A DNA stretch of 46,790 nucleotides from JBDRDI01 sp043820875 (GTDB lineage: Bacteria > Patescibacteriota > Patescibacteriia > Patescibacteriales > UBA12075): assembly GCA_043820875.1 (NCBI GenBank), contig JBDRDI010000008.1, positions 1-46,790 of the forward strand. The letters are read 5' to 3'. The notes below the pieces were generated by a model, which was given only the letters and a program-made list of their open reading frames with translations, did not search any database and was not told the DNA's origin. The position numbers were made by a program, and so were the translations under genes. Shown in pieces: positions 7,600-15,647 of the stretch. The stretch's first letter is position 1, and each line of letters begins with the position of its first letter.

Positions 7600-9477
7600 T
7601 TAATTAGCAATTATTTCAGTGGAGGTGGAGGACAATTCTTCCACACCAATCAAGCAGACTTCTCGCCATGGAACATAATGCGATGAAAATCTTTTTTCTC
7701 TTGTCAGGTCATCCGCACCGTTGCTGTCAGCTGGTGGATTATTTGGAGAATAAGTTACTATATAATCAAAATAAGCATCGGCGCCATTGTGAGCGCGTTC
7801 GGTGCATTTTTTTATTCCGGGTTCCAAATCCAAAGTTTCAATTAATTTTGTCGGACCGGGACTTTTGATATTATAAATCACCGGCGCGGTACTGGTGGAA
7901 GTTCTTCCGTCTTTCGTGCTCCAAAAATCATAATAGAGGTCATTACCTTCTATTCTTGATTGGATTAAAATATGATAAGGAGTGTCGTTTAAAAATTTCA
8001 TATCCGGCCATGGATCGTAAATTGTCGCGTCTGTTCCGGCCGGTTCATAATATGAAACGCGATAAGAATGGTTTTGGCGCATGGTGATTGGCAGTCCGGA
8101 AGCAATCGCGGAGCGAAAAATAGTTGTGCCAACCTGGCAAAGTCCGCCACCGAATTCAGGAACGGTTTTGTTGCCCTTGATTACCAGTTCTGATAAATAT
8201 CCGGTTTCTCTATTGATTTCTCCCAGGGCGTGAAGCAGAGAAAATTCTTCTCCGGGTTTGATAATTATTCCGTTCAAAGTATCTGAGCCAACCTTGATGT
8301 TCTGCCTTCTGTTTTGCGGCGAACCGGAAAAATCGGAATGGCCGGTGCCGATAATTTCTTCAATTCCCAGGTCGTTTACAGAATTCATGTTAATATTGCT
8401 TTTCAGTATCTGCGTTGCCAATTCAATTTCGTTATTGTCTTGGACTTCATCAATTACGGTTGATTCAATTTTTTGCAAAGTTTCTTCAATGTTTATTTTT
8501 TCTCCGTCACGGCTTGCTTGAAATTCTAGCACCTTTCCGTCTTTGATTTCAAATTTGGCGTCTTGAGGCTCTTTGTCAATTTGCGGAGCAATAACTTTTT
8601 CCAAATATATTTTCCCTTTTTCATTGTCAATTCCAACCATAACCCGGTCATCGTTGTTTTTATCGTTTAATTTTAAAGTCAGCCAGTTTGATAATAGTTT
8701 TTTATCAATCGTCCATTTCAAATCATTATATTTTAAAATCAGCGGAGCAGAGTCCAAAGCTTTTAATGCTTTTTGCTCAATATTTATACAATCTTTTTTA
8801 TAAATTTGCGGCTGTTTTATTTCCGCAACCAATTGAATGGCGCTATTATCAAGGTCGGATAATTGTTTTTTCAATTTATTCAGGCCGTCTTCATAATTCA
8901 ATACTTGCCCGAATACTTCATCTTGCACTTCATATTTTCCGGAAGCCGGAGAGATGAGCGTGGCATCTTGCGGCGGAGTGTTAAATTTTGAAAAAATATT
9001 ATCTAAAAATTTTTTTGTTTCCTCTTCGTTCATTCTATAAACAACATTGATTTGTTTTTTAACAAAAAACAATTTTGTTTTTTCTTTCAGGTCGTTCCAA
9101 AGGTTTCCACTGCGCCCCACATCAATCGAATTGTTGACAGTATTTTCAATTTCAAAATTAATAATTTGATAAGCCAAATCGCTTTCCGCGGAAGAAAAAA
9201 CCGGCAGAAGAACGGATTGAAAATAATCATATTTAAAAGCGATGCCGTTTTGATTTAAGACGTCCGCTTTTTGATTCAAAATATTTAAGGCTTCCTCTGT
9301 GGTTTTTCCACCCAAATTAATATTTCCAGCGAAAACTCCCGGATATATTTTTTCTTGATATTTTGTTTCAAAATATATATACGAAACGCAGACACAAATA
9401 GAAAAGATAAAAAAAACAGCTAAAATTCCAATTAGCCATTTTATAATTATTTCTTTTTTTGATTTGAACCAAAACAT
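7600..9477 (-). CDS. VanW-family membrane-anchored protein with YoaR-like peptidoglycan-binding region
   Basis: 625 residues. A basic N-terminus is followed by one membrane helix (about 14-34, WLIGILAVFFIFSICVCVSY), so the bulk is outside the cell. A motif YPGVFAGNINLGGKTTEEAL begins a YoaR-like putative peptidoglycan-binding domain, which appears to occur twice before residue 380. The VanW domain follows (about 400-545): GEEFSLLHALGEI, EFGGGLCQVGTTIFRSA and YEPAGTDATIYDPWPDMKF. VanW accompanies some vancomycin-resistance clusters, but the family is widespread in Gram-positive-type envelopes and its biochemical role is not settled. It is the third gene of the reverse operon, 15 bases after DUF3006. 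A surface role in wall binding or modification is an inference. Confidence 0.9.
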   Translation of the reverse strand: MFWFKSKKEIIIKWLIGILAVFFIFSICVCVSYIYFETKYQEKIYPGVFAGNINLGGKTTEEALNILNQKADVLNQNGIAFKYDYFQSVLLPVFSSAESDLAYQIINFEIENTVNNSIDVGRSGNLWNDLKEKTKLFFVKKQINVVYRMNEEETKKFLDNIFSKFNTPPQDATLISPASGKYEVQDEVFGQVLNYEDGLNKLKKQLSDLDNSAIQLVAEIKQPQIYKKDCINIEQKALKALDSAPLILKYNDLKWTIDKKLLSNWLTLKLNDKNNDDRVMVGIDNEKGKIYLEKVIAPQIDKEPQDAKFEIKDGKVLEFQASRDGEKINIEETLQKIESTVIDEVQDNNEIELATQILKSNINMNSVNDLGIEEIIGTGHSDFSGSPQNRRQNIKVGSDTLNGIIIKPGEEFSLLHALGEINRETGYLSELVIKGNKTVPEFGGGLCQVGTTIFRSAIASGLPITMRQNHSYRVSYYEPAGTDATIYDPWPDMKFLNDTPYHILIQSRIEGNDLYYDFWSTKDGRTSTSTAPVIYNIKSPGPTKLIETLDLEPGIKKCTERAHNGADAYFDYIVTYSPNNPPADSNGADDLTREKRFSSHYVPWREVCLIGVEELSSTSTEIIAN

Positions 9478-9492
9478 AGGGCAGTAAAATTT

Positions 9493-9717
9493 TTATCCCG
9501 TATTTTTAATTTCCAAAAGCTCATTTAAAATATCTTTCGCGAATTTTCGCCCCTCGCTTGATTTACCGCCTTTTTCAGCAATAAAAAATTTTAAAACAGA
9601 ACCAACCTTGGTTTTGGGCGACAGATTTTCGCTCGGCCAAACGATTTCGTTATTATTTTTTGTTTTTAGTATCGCGGTGCCCTCCTCAAATCTATCCACG
9701 GTTAGTTCCAATATCAT
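9493..9717 (-). CDS. Small DUF3006-family protein
   Basis: 74 residues beginning MILELTVDRFEEGTAILKT, then NNEIVWPSENLSPKTKVGSVLKF. This pattern (xxVDRFExGxAVL ... IxxPxxxLPxxxKxGDVL) matches DUF3006 (PF11213), small predicted beta-barrel proteins of unknown function. The start overlaps the stop of the upstream Hsp20 gene by one base (TAATG), which suggests translational coupling. There is no signal peptide or membrane segment. Confidence 0.8.
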   Translation of the reverse strand: MILELTVDRFEEGTAILKTKNNNEIVWPSENLSPKTKVGSVLKFFIAEKGGKSSEGRKFAKDILNELLEIKNTG

Positions 9718-10175
9718 TATCTTTCTTTTACTTTTATAGAAATTTCTTGCGCGCTCCTGGCTTTCGGCAAGACAATTGTAAGTACGCCATTTTCAATGCT
9801 CGCGTCAATTTTTTCCGCTTCAATTTCCACTGGCAGAATAATTGACCGAGAAAATGAACCCCAATAGCACTCTCGAAACAAATAGTTTTCACCTTTTATT
9901 TCTTCAGTCATTTTTCTTTTTCCTCTAATGGTCAGCATGTCATTGTTTATGGAAATATCAATATCTTCCGGTTTGACTCCTGCGATGGTTGATTTGACCA
10001 CCAGACTGCTCGGGGTTTGATAAACATCAACGGAAAGCTGACCCTCTTCATATTCTTCGTCATCAAGCCACTTGCCTTCATCCGGCAATCCTATATTTTG
10101 ATCCAATAATTCATCTTTAAATTTTTCCTCGTCATCTTCCTTGATGCCGGAAAATAATTTGAATATTTTTCTCAT
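9717..10175 (-). CDS. Hsp20 family small heat-shock protein
   Basis: 152 residues with an alpha-crystallin domain at about 48-150: QLSVDVYQTPSSLVVKSTIAGVKPEDIDISINN, then GENYLFRECYWGSFSRSIILPVEIEAEKIDASIENGVLTIVLPKA, ending in the C-terminal EISIKVKE strand. ATP-independent chaperones of this family hold unfolding proteins. The N-terminal ~45 residues are acidic (EDDEEKFKDE, WLDDEEYEEG). First gene of the operon with DUF3006 and VanW. The promoter at 10207-10235 looks like a housekeeping one, and I see no CIRCE-type operator. A second, shorter Hsp20 lies at 15249. Confidence 0.95.
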   Translation of the reverse strand: MRKIFKLFSGIKEDDEEKFKDELLDQNIGLPDEGKWLDDEEYEEGQLSVDVYQTPSSLVVKSTIAGVKPEDIDISINNDMLTIRGKRKMTEEIKGENYLFRECYWGSFSRSIILPVEIEAEKIDASIENGVLTIVLPKARSAQEISIKVKER

Positions 10176-10206
10176 ATATTAAAACTTATAATTAAATTCT
10201 GTCTAT

Positions 10207-10235
10207 ATTATATAATCTTTTATAATTTTTTGCAA
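10207..10235 (-). promoter_or_regulatory. Promoter of the Hsp20-DUF3006-VanW operon
   Basis: On the reverse strand TTGCAA (10235-10230), 17 bases, TATAAT (10212-10207). The start would be near 10200, leaving a ~25-base leader without a Shine-Dalgarno sequence. Confidence 0.75.
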
Positions 10236-10264
10236 ATTAATTAAATCACTTTTAACTTACCCTG

Positions 10265-10320
10265 TGGGCATGGATGGAATTGAACCATCGACCCCTCCGA
10301 CTTAAAGTCGGAGTGCTCTA
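10265..10320 (-). pseudogene. 3' fragment of a split tRNA (anticodon arm through acceptor)
   Basis: Reading the reverse strand from 10320: TAGAGC (D-stem 3' side), a long anticodon arm ctccgac-tttaa-gtcggag, variable loop, T arm GATGG-TTCAATT-CCATC, acceptor 3' strand CATGCCC and A73 (10265). The 5' acceptor strand GGGCATG that would pair with it is not here but at 10795-10801. The preceding sequence is the 3' end of the GIY-YIG gene, whose TAG stop is the start of this fragment. It shares 41 identical bases (10282-10322) with 10744-10784. Confidence 0.75.
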
Positions 10321-10620
10321 ACTTAATAATAGAGCTATTTTCCCTTTAATTTTTTGTTTTTTTATTATACCTTCTATGTAATCACGACGTTTAAGTTTTT
10401 TAAGCTGATATTCAATTTGTCTGGCTACGGTTATATTTGGGCATGGCTGAAAAAATTTTATTTTCCAAGGAGATAACAATTTAGTAGCCTTGACTCGGCC
10501 GTTGTTGTGATATTTTAACCTCTCTTCAACATTGCCTGTGCTTCCGATGTAATATCGAAAATTTTTCTGACTTTGAATAATATAAATACCGGGTGTATTT
10601 TTGTGTTGAAAAGTGTTCAT
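10318..10620 (-). CDS. GIY-YIG domain endonuclease-like protein between tRNA fragments
   Basis: 100 residues of the small single-domain GIY-YIG family (UPF0213/UvrC-N-like). The motif is GIYIIQ ... YYIGSTGNVEERLKYHNNG, with the catalytic Tyr and Arg (ERLKYH) and a later Glu (ARQIEYQLKKLKRRDYIEG). The ATG lies one base after the 3' end of tRNA-Ile and the TAG stop is the first bases of the tRNA 3' fragment. The gene therefore exactly fills the space between two tRNA sequences and probably uses the tRNA transcript. Such small GIY-YIG genes are common in candidate-phyla genomes; whether they are mobile or repair enzymes is unclear. Confidence 0.85.
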   Translation of the reverse strand: MNTFQHKNTPGIYIIQSQKNFRYYIGSTGNVEERLKYHNNGRVKATKLLSPWKIKFFQPCPNITVARQIEYQLKKLKRRDYIEGIIKKQKIKGKIALLLS

Positions 10621-10621
10621 G

Positions 10622-10694
10622 TGCGCCCAGATGGAATTGAACCATCGACCCCTGCTTTATAAGAGCAATGCTCTAACCCCTGAGCTATGGGCGC
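10622..10694 (-). tRNA. tRNA-Ile (anticodon UAU)
   Basis: On the reverse strand: acceptor GCGCCCA/TGGGCGC, D arm GCTC-AGGGGTTA-GAGC, anticodon arm TTGCT-CTTATAA-AGCAG, variable GGGTC, T arm GATGG-TTCAATT-CCATC, discriminator A. The loop CTTATAA places UAU at 34-36, reading AUA. Most bacteria read AUA with a lysidine-modified CAU tRNA, so UAU is less common. CCA is not encoded. The T arm is identical to that of the split tRNA beside it. Confidence 0.9.
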
Positions 10695-10743
10695 ATTATT
10701 AGATTTTATCAGATCTCGATTTATTTTGTGAATGATATCGGAC

Positions 10744-10801
10744 GAACCATCGACCCCTCCGACTTAAAGTCGGAGTGCTCTAACCCCTGAGCTACATGCC
10801 C
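10744..10801 (-). pseudogene. 5' fragment of the split tRNA (acceptor through T-loop start)
   Basis: Reading the reverse strand from 10801: GGGCATG, TA, D arm GCTC-AGGGGTTA-GAGC, the long anticodon arm, variable loop and GATGGTTC. The sequence then departs from tRNA (gtccgatatcattc), so the T arm and acceptor 3' strand are missing. They are present at 10265-10290. With a 7-base loop the anticodon would be UUA (loop CTTTAAG), on a 6-bp stem. That would read UAA, which is used as a stop throughout this window. Confidence 0.75.
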
Positions 10802-10803
10802 GT

Positions 10804-10898
10804 TATCGGATGTCGGATATCAGATGTCGGATATCGGACTTTTGAAAAACATTTTAACTAAAAATCTGACATCCGATATCTGACATCCGATATCTGAT
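10804..10898. repeat. Long imperfect inverted repeat of ATCCGATATC-family units
   Basis: The left arm (10804-10838) is made of atcggatgtcggatatc units and the right arm (10863-10898) of their complements, atctgacatccgatatc. They are separated by an A/T-rich loop of about 25 bases. On either strand this forms a hairpin of more than 30 bp between tRNA-Val and the split tRNA. The same units appear in intron 3 and before rmlA. Confidence 0.9.
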
Positions 10899-10903
10899 TA
10901 TTG

Positions 10904-10977
<74 letters not shown>

Positions 10978-11003
10978 TCTATAAATATTTGACCAACTGC
11001 CTT

Positions 11004-11038
11004 GCCCGCCGTAGCTCGCTGTAGCGAGCGAAGGTGGG
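11004..11038. repeat. Palindromic spacer repeat
   Basis: GCTCGCT-gt-AGCGAGC nested inside cccgcc...ggtggg gives a long hairpin between the DHH gene terminator and tRNA-Val. Its GC-rich composition differs from the surroundings. Confidence 0.75.
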
Positions 11039-11055
11039 AGCTAGCCGTCCATAAT

Positions 11056-11080
11056 AACAAAAAAAGGATGGTAAATCCTT
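11056..11080 (-). terminator. Rho-independent terminator of the DHH gene
   Basis: On the reverse strand AAGGAT-ttacc-ATCCTT followed by a T-run, about 45 bases after the stop codon. Confidence 0.7.
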
Positions 11081-11125
11081 AATAAAATATATCATTTTTA
11101 ATTCGAAAAAGCAAGCGAGAATCTT

Positions 11126-12274
11126 TTAGTTTGGCAGTTTTTCCATGGTTTCTTTAATATGTCCGATAACTTCTTTTTCGGTTTCGGAAATGCTTGTTGA
11201 TAAAGAAATTTTGGCAATTGCTTTTGTGCCGGTCGGATTCCATTTGCCAACCAAGTGTAAAGAGTTGATATTTTTTACGGAATAAATTAAGCAGTTGGTA
11301 AATTTTTTATCCATGTTTTCATAGAACATGACAATAATTTTTGCTTGCGGTATGTTTATAATCAATTCGTCAATAACTTCGCCCAAGTCTTTTTCTTCTG
11401 TGCTTGTTTTTTCAAAATCAGTAGTATTCAAAACCGACCAAACCAGTCGGTCGTCCAAAGTGCCGGAAAGCCTGGCCAAAACACGACCCCATAATTTTAG
11501 TACGTTAATCGGCATGGAGCGGTACAGGCGATTGACTATTTCTTCGCGGCGCGCTCCGATGGATATGAGTTCGGAAGAAATGGAAAGCGCGTTTGGAGTA
11601 ATGTTTTGCGTTTTAAAGCTTCTGGTTTTGGCGATGATGCCGGTCAAGAGACAGGTGGCGATATTCTCGTCAATCAATTCACGCGCGTGATCAATAAATA
11701 AATTAAACAAAATTTCCGAAGTGGCGATTGAAGTAAGTTCAATCAAATTGATTTGCCCGTATTCTTCATTGTTCGCGTGGTGGTCTATATTGACAACTGG
11801 AACTTGGTAAAAAAATTCAGTGTCATTGTCATAGATGGTGCCGAGTGATTCCAAATCCGGAGTATCCAAAACAATCACCAAGTCAAATTTAAAATTGCCG
11901 GAGCGCGATTTAATATCGTCCGCGGTAAAAAATCCTTCTTTTGGCGAAATAATAAAATCAAGAGTATTGTCGTCCAGCTTGTATTTTATTTTATCCACCT
12001 TGGCATTGCTGATATCCAAAGAGATAATAAATTTTCTCAAATTATCAAGCGAGCAAGCGATCTTTTCGTAATTAGGCAAAAAATTATATAGTTTTATTTG
12101 ATCAAATTTTTCCGCCGCGATTTCAACTGTTTTTTCACCGTCCATTTTTTTGATATATGTATACATAGCCAAAGCCGAAGCCACTGTGTCGCCGTTCCAA
12201 AGTTTATTGAAAGTGATTAAAATATTTTTCGCTTTTTTTATTTGCTCAAATATTTGTTGTTCTTGTGTCAACAT
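11126..12274 (-). CDS. DHH-family phosphoesterase-like protein with degenerate active site
   Basis: 382 residues with the layout of NrnA-type DHH/DHHA1 phosphoesterases, which degrade nanoRNA, pAp or cyclic dinucleotides. Motif II (VIVLDTPDLESLG) and motif III (VVNIDHHANNEEYG) are kept. Motif I, normally H-x-x-x-D-G-D, reads TFNKLWNGDTVASALA: the His is F22 and the first Asp is N27; only D29 remains. The C-terminal GGGH substrate motif is also missing (LVGKWNPTGTKAIAKI). Several metal ligands are thus lost, so the usual hydrolysis may be impaired or the protein may have another role. Single gene, with a terminator at 11056-11080, divergent from valS. Confidence 0.8.
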   Translation of the reverse strand: MLTQEQQIFEQIKKAKNILITFNKLWNGDTVASALAMYTYIKKMDGEKTVEIAAEKFDQIKLYNFLPNYEKIACSLDNLRKFIISLDISNAKVDKIKYKLDDNTLDFIISPKEGFFTADDIKSRSGNFKFDLVIVLDTPDLESLGTIYDNDTEFFYQVPVVNIDHHANNEEYGQINLIELTSIATSEILFNLFIDHARELIDENIATCLLTGIIAKTRSFKTQNITPNALSISSELISIGARREEIVNRLYRSMPINVLKLWGRVLARLSGTLDDRLVWSVLNTTDFEKTSTEEKDLGEVIDELIINIPQAKIIVMFYENMDKKFTNCLIYSVKNINSLHLVGKWNPTGTKAIAKISLSTSISETEKEVIGHIKETMEKLPN

Positions 12275-12450
12275 ATTTTAGTCATCAGTCGACAGCCATC
12301 AGCCGTGTAACGATAGCGTTGTTTTTGCTTATTATTATGCTTATTTAGTAAGCATATCCAATAGTTAAATATATAGAAAATAGAGGCGAGTGTCAAGGAT
12401 TTCTTCTGTTAGAATGATTTTCTTTTCTTTTGTCAAAATTTTTAATCTTG

Positions 12451-12493
12451 TCAAACAACGGCTTGTTTGATACGATTAAAACAGTGTTATAAT
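12451..12493 (+). promoter_or_regulatory. valS promoter with a possible operator
   Basis: TATAAT (12488-12493) is preceded by TGT (extended -10). The -35 region at 17 bases (GTTTGA) is weak but lies inside a perfect inverted repeat TCAAACAA-CGGC-TTGTTTGA (12451-12470). The start would be near 12500. No T-box motif is present in this leader. Confidence 0.6.
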
Positions 12494-12521
12494 TTATTTG
12501 TAAAGTTATTAATATTATAGT

Positions 12522-15170
12522 ATGAAAAAAGAATTTCCAAAAGCATATGAGCCGGTTGAGTATGAAGACCAAATATATAAAAACTGGGAAGAAAAAGGTT
12601 TTTTTAATCCGGATAATTTGGATTTACCCAAGACGGCTGAAAAATATTCCATTATGATGCCGCCACCAAATGTGACCGGCGTTCTTCATTTGGGACATGC
12701 CTTGGAAAACACTATAATGGATATTGAAGTTCGTTATCAGCGCATGAAAGGAAAGAGGGCCGTGATTATTCCGGGCACGGATCATGCGGCAGTGGCCACC
12801 CAAGCCAAGGTAGAAAAACTTCTCATGGCCGAGGGCATAAAAAATCCTCGAGAAGAACTAGGTAGAGAAGAATTATTGAAGAGAATTAGGGAGTATGCTG
12901 AAAATTCTAAAGCAACAATTATTAGTCAGATAAAAAGACTGGGTACAAGTTGCGATTGGTCTCGTTTTGCTTATACTTTTGATGAAAAAAGATCAAGCGC
13001 AGTCAATGAGATGTTTATAAAAATGTATAATGACCGTTTGATCTACAAGGGCTACAGAGTTATTAATTGGTCAGTTAAGGGTCAGTCAACTTGTTCTGAC
13101 GATGAGCTTGAGTACAGAGAAGAAAAAACAAAATTATATACTTTTAAATATTCTAAAGACTTTCCAATTTTTGTTTCCACCACTCGTCCGGAAACAAAAT
13201 TGGGTGACGTGGCCGTGGCCGTAAACCCAAAAGATGCGCGATACAAAAGATATATTAATCAAACTTTTACAGTAGATGTGGGGGCCAAAGAGCCATTAAA
13301 TATAGAAATTATTGGTGATAAAGAAGTTGATCCAGAATATGGAACCGGAGCGGTCGGCGTTACGCCAGCTCATAGTATGATTGACTTTGAAATGAAAGAA
13401 AGACATAATTTAAAATTAATTAAAATTATTGGAGAAGATGGGAAGATGACAGAGGCAGCAGGAAAAGAATATACAGGGCTTGATGCAAAAACAGCAAGGG
13501 ACAAATTTGTAGAATGGTTAAGAAAAAATAATTTATTAGAAAAAGAAGAAGAGATAGTTCATAATATTGGTACCTCAGATCGTTTTAAGGACGTAGTGGA
13601 AGTTATCCCGATGGAACAATGGTTTGTGGCTGTAAACAAAAAAATTCCCGGAAAAGAAAAAAGTTTGAAAGACTTAATGAAGGAAGCAGTCGCAGTTGGT
13701 CATAGTGGTGACAAGGAAAAGAAAATAGAAATTACTCCTGATAGATTTAATAACCAATATTTTCATTGGATTGATAATTTAAGAGATTGGTGTATTAGTA
13801 GACAGATTTGGTGGGGACATAGAATCCCTGTTTGGTATTGTGCGTGTGGTGAAGTAATTTGTGTAAAAGAAAAACCAGAAAAATGTCCTAAATGCGGAAT
13901 TAAAGAATTAAAACAAGATCCTGATACCCTAGATACGTGGTTCTCTTCAGGAACTTGGACATTTTCAACCTTGGGTTGGCCAGAGAAGACTGAAGATTTA
14001 AAAAATTATCATTCATCAGCTTGGATGCAGATGGGTTATGAAATATTATTCTTTTGGATGGCGCGTATGATATTGATGTCAACTTACGCGCTTGACGATA
14101 TACCTTTTAAAAATGTCTATATTCACGGCATGCTTCGTGATAAGAACGGAAATAAATTTTCGAAATCAGCTGGTAATGGCATTAATCCAATTGAAATTAT
14201 TGATAAATATGGAGCTGACGCTTTGCGTTTAAGTTTGATACTCGGTATAGCTCCTGGAAATGATTCCAAATTTTATGAAGAAAAAGTTGAGAGTGGAAAA
14301 AACTTTGTAAATAAGCTATGGAATATTTCTAGATATATATTAGATAATTTAGAAGACAAGATAGATAATATAAATAAAATAAAAATAGATAATAAAAAAT
14401 TAAATTTAGCAGACAGGTGGATACTTGGAAAATTAGATAATTTAATTAAAGAGGTTGGAAATGATTTAGAAAATTATAATTTTTCTCAAGCTGGTGAAAA
14501 ATTAAGAGAATTTACTTGGAATGATTTAGCTGATTGGTATTTAGAAGCTAGTAAGTTTGAAAAGTCAGCAGAAAAAGAAAAAGTTTTAGCCATTGTTTTA
14601 AGAGATTTATTAAAAATGTGGCATCCATTTATGCCGTTTGTGGCAGAAGTAATTTGGAAGAATTTAGACAAAAGCAATCTAATAGTAGAAAAGTGGCCAG
14701 TCACTTTAAAAGGTAAGTTTAACGGAAATGATTTTGAATTGATTAAAGAAATTATTTCTTCAATCAGAAATGCCAGATCTGAAAATAAAATTGAGCCAGC
14801 AAAGAAAATTAAGGCCGTGATTTATGCTGGAGACAAAACGGATTTGGTAAAAGAACAATCTGAATTAATAAAAAAATTAAGAACTGGAATTGAGGAGTTG
14901 GAGATCAGGTCAGCAGGAGATGAAATCGCAGATGCAATTAACATAGCAGTAGGAAATATTAGAATATTTTTGATTGGTGCAGTTGATAAAGAAAAAGAAA
15001 AAGTTAGAATCAAGAAAGATATTGATAATTTAGAAAAAGTAATTAACAAACTCAAAAATAAACTTGCCAACCAAGAATTTTTGGACAAGGCGCCTAAAAA
15101 TATTATTGAAAGAGAAAGGAAAAATTTAAAAGAGAGAGAAGAAGAACTCAAAAATTTGAAAAAAAATTAA
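12522..15170 (+). CDS. valS: Valyl-tRNA synthetase
   Basis: 882 residues, normal for ValS. The class I signatures are PPPNVTGVLHLGHAL (HIGH-type, about residues 46-60) and GNKFSKSAGNG (KMSKS-type, about residue 545). The CP1 editing region has TTRPETKLGDVAVAVNP and GTGAVGVTPAHS. A zinc-finger-like CACGEVICVKEKPEKCPKCG precedes DPDTLDTWFSSGTWTF, typical of ValS. The C-terminal end is a coiled-coil arm (VRIKKDIDNLEKVINKLKNK), also typical of ValS. It charges tRNA-Val; a tRNA-Val gene lies 1.5 kb away. The ATG at 12522 has no Shine-Dalgarno sequence, like most genes here. Confidence 0.97.
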   Translation: MKKEFPKAYEPVEYEDQIYKNWEEKGFFNPDNLDLPKTAEKYSIMMPPPNVTGVLHLGHALENTIMDIEVRYQRMKGKRAVIIPGTDHAAVATQAKVEKLLMAEGIKNPREELGREELLKRIREYAENSKATIISQIKRLGTSCDWSRFAYTFDEKRSSAVNEMFIKMYNDRLIYKGYRVINWSVKGQSTCSDDELEYREEKTKLYTFKYSKDFPIFVSTTRPETKLGDVAVAVNPKDARYKRYINQTFTVDVGAKEPLNIEIIGDKEVDPEYGTGAVGVTPAHSMIDFEMKERHNLKLIKIIGEDGKMTEAAGKEYTGLDAKTARDKFVEWLRKNNLLEKEEEIVHNIGTSDRFKDVVEVIPMEQWFVAVNKKIPGKEKSLKDLMKEAVAVGHSGDKEKKIEITPDRFNNQYFHWIDNLRDWCISRQIWWGHRIPVWYCACGEVICVKEKPEKCPKCGIKELKQDPDTLDTWFSSGTWTFSTLGWPEKTEDLKNYHSSAWMQMGYEILFFWMARMILMSTYALDDIPFKNVYIHGMLRDKNGNKFSKSAGNGINPIEIIDKYGADALRLSLILGIAPGNDSKFYEEKVESGKNFVNKLWNISRYILDNLEDKIDNINKIKIDNKKLNLADRWILGKLDNLIKEVGNDLENYNFSQAGEKLREFTWNDLADWYLEASKFEKSAEKEKVLAIVLRDLLKMWHPFMPFVAEVIWKNLDKSNLIVEKWPVTLKGKFNGNDFELIKEIISSIRNARSENKIEPAKKIKAVIYAGDKTDLVKEQSELIKKLRTGIEELEIRSAGDEIADAINIAVGNIRIFLIGAVDKEKEKVRIKKDIDNLEKVINKLKNKLANQEFLDKAPKNIIERERKNLKEREEELKNLKKN

Positions 15171-15207
15171 ATTACTGCGCGTAAATTTAGCATTTTGCCA
15201 ATGTTTG

Positions 15208-15216
15208 TGGTATAAT
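15208..15216 (+). promoter_or_regulatory. Extended -10 promoter of the second Hsp20 gene
   Basis: TGG followed by TATAAT (15211-15216), with no convincing -35 element. Transcription would start near 15223, 26 bases before the ATG. Confidence 0.6.
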
Positions 15217-15248
15217 TTTAATGTTAAGAATTTATTTATTAAAGAACC

Positions 15249-15626
15249 ATGGGACTTTTAGAAAGATTGGAGAAAGATAAAGAATCAAAAACGAGTGAAG
15301 ACGCGATCAGTCGTTATCTACAGCTTGATGTTGATATAATTCAAACGGATGACAGTATTGTTGTGGTCGCGCATATGCCCGGAGTCGAACCGGCTGATTT
15401 GGATATTGATTTTGAAAGCGAAGACGACGTTGTCACGATTTACGGCAAAAGAAGCGCGCCATTTTTTGGCGATGACGATGAAGAGTATGAATATTTACGA
15501 CGTGAATGTGATTGGGGACATTTTTATAGACAGATCATTTTACCGGAAAAAATTGACGCGAGCGCAGCTCAGGCCAAATTTCGAAAAGGCGTTTTATTTT
15601 TAACTTTACCGTTTGGTGAGGGGTAA
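15249..15626 (+). CDS. Second Hsp20 family small heat-shock protein
   Basis: 125 residues, nearly all alpha-crystallin domain: LDVDIIQTDDSIVVVAHMPGVEPADLDIDFES, EYLRRECDWGHFYRQIILPEKIDASAAQAKFRKGVLFLTLP. It stops right after the last core strand, so the C-terminal tail with the I-x-I/V motif that caps oligomers is missing. It resembles the 9717 paralogue (RECDWGHFYRQIILP versus RECYWGSFSRSIILP) but is clearly diverged. It heads a forward group with the PIG-L and GT4 genes (gaps of 21 and 11 bases). Confidence 0.92.
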   Translation: MGLLERLEKDKESKTSEDAISRYLQLDVDIIQTDDSIVVVAHMPGVEPADLDIDFESEDDVVTIYGKRSAPFFGDDDEEYEYLRRECDWGHFYRQIILPEKIDASAAQAKFRKGVLFLTLPFGEG

Positions 15627-15647
15627 TTTGATTATATTAAAAATAAT

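Larger units (their letters stand above)
10282..10784. repeat. 41-bp direct repeats (10282-10322 and 10744-10784) flanking tRNA-Ile and the GIY-YIG gene
   Basis: The two 41-base blocks are identical (beginning gaaccatcgacccctccgac and ending gctctaac) and each holds the D-stem 3' side to T-loop part of the split tRNA. They bracket a 421-base segment. Recombination between them would restore one intact tRNA of about 75 bases. Confidence 0.9.

Noticed and set aside
10804..10898. Possible CRISPR array
   Set aside because: Units are short, contiguous and inverted around a loop; there are no spacers of uniform length and no cas genes.
12275..12521. T-box leader for valS
   Set aside because: No GGGTGGNACCGCG-like core or terminator occurs in the 247 bases before valS.
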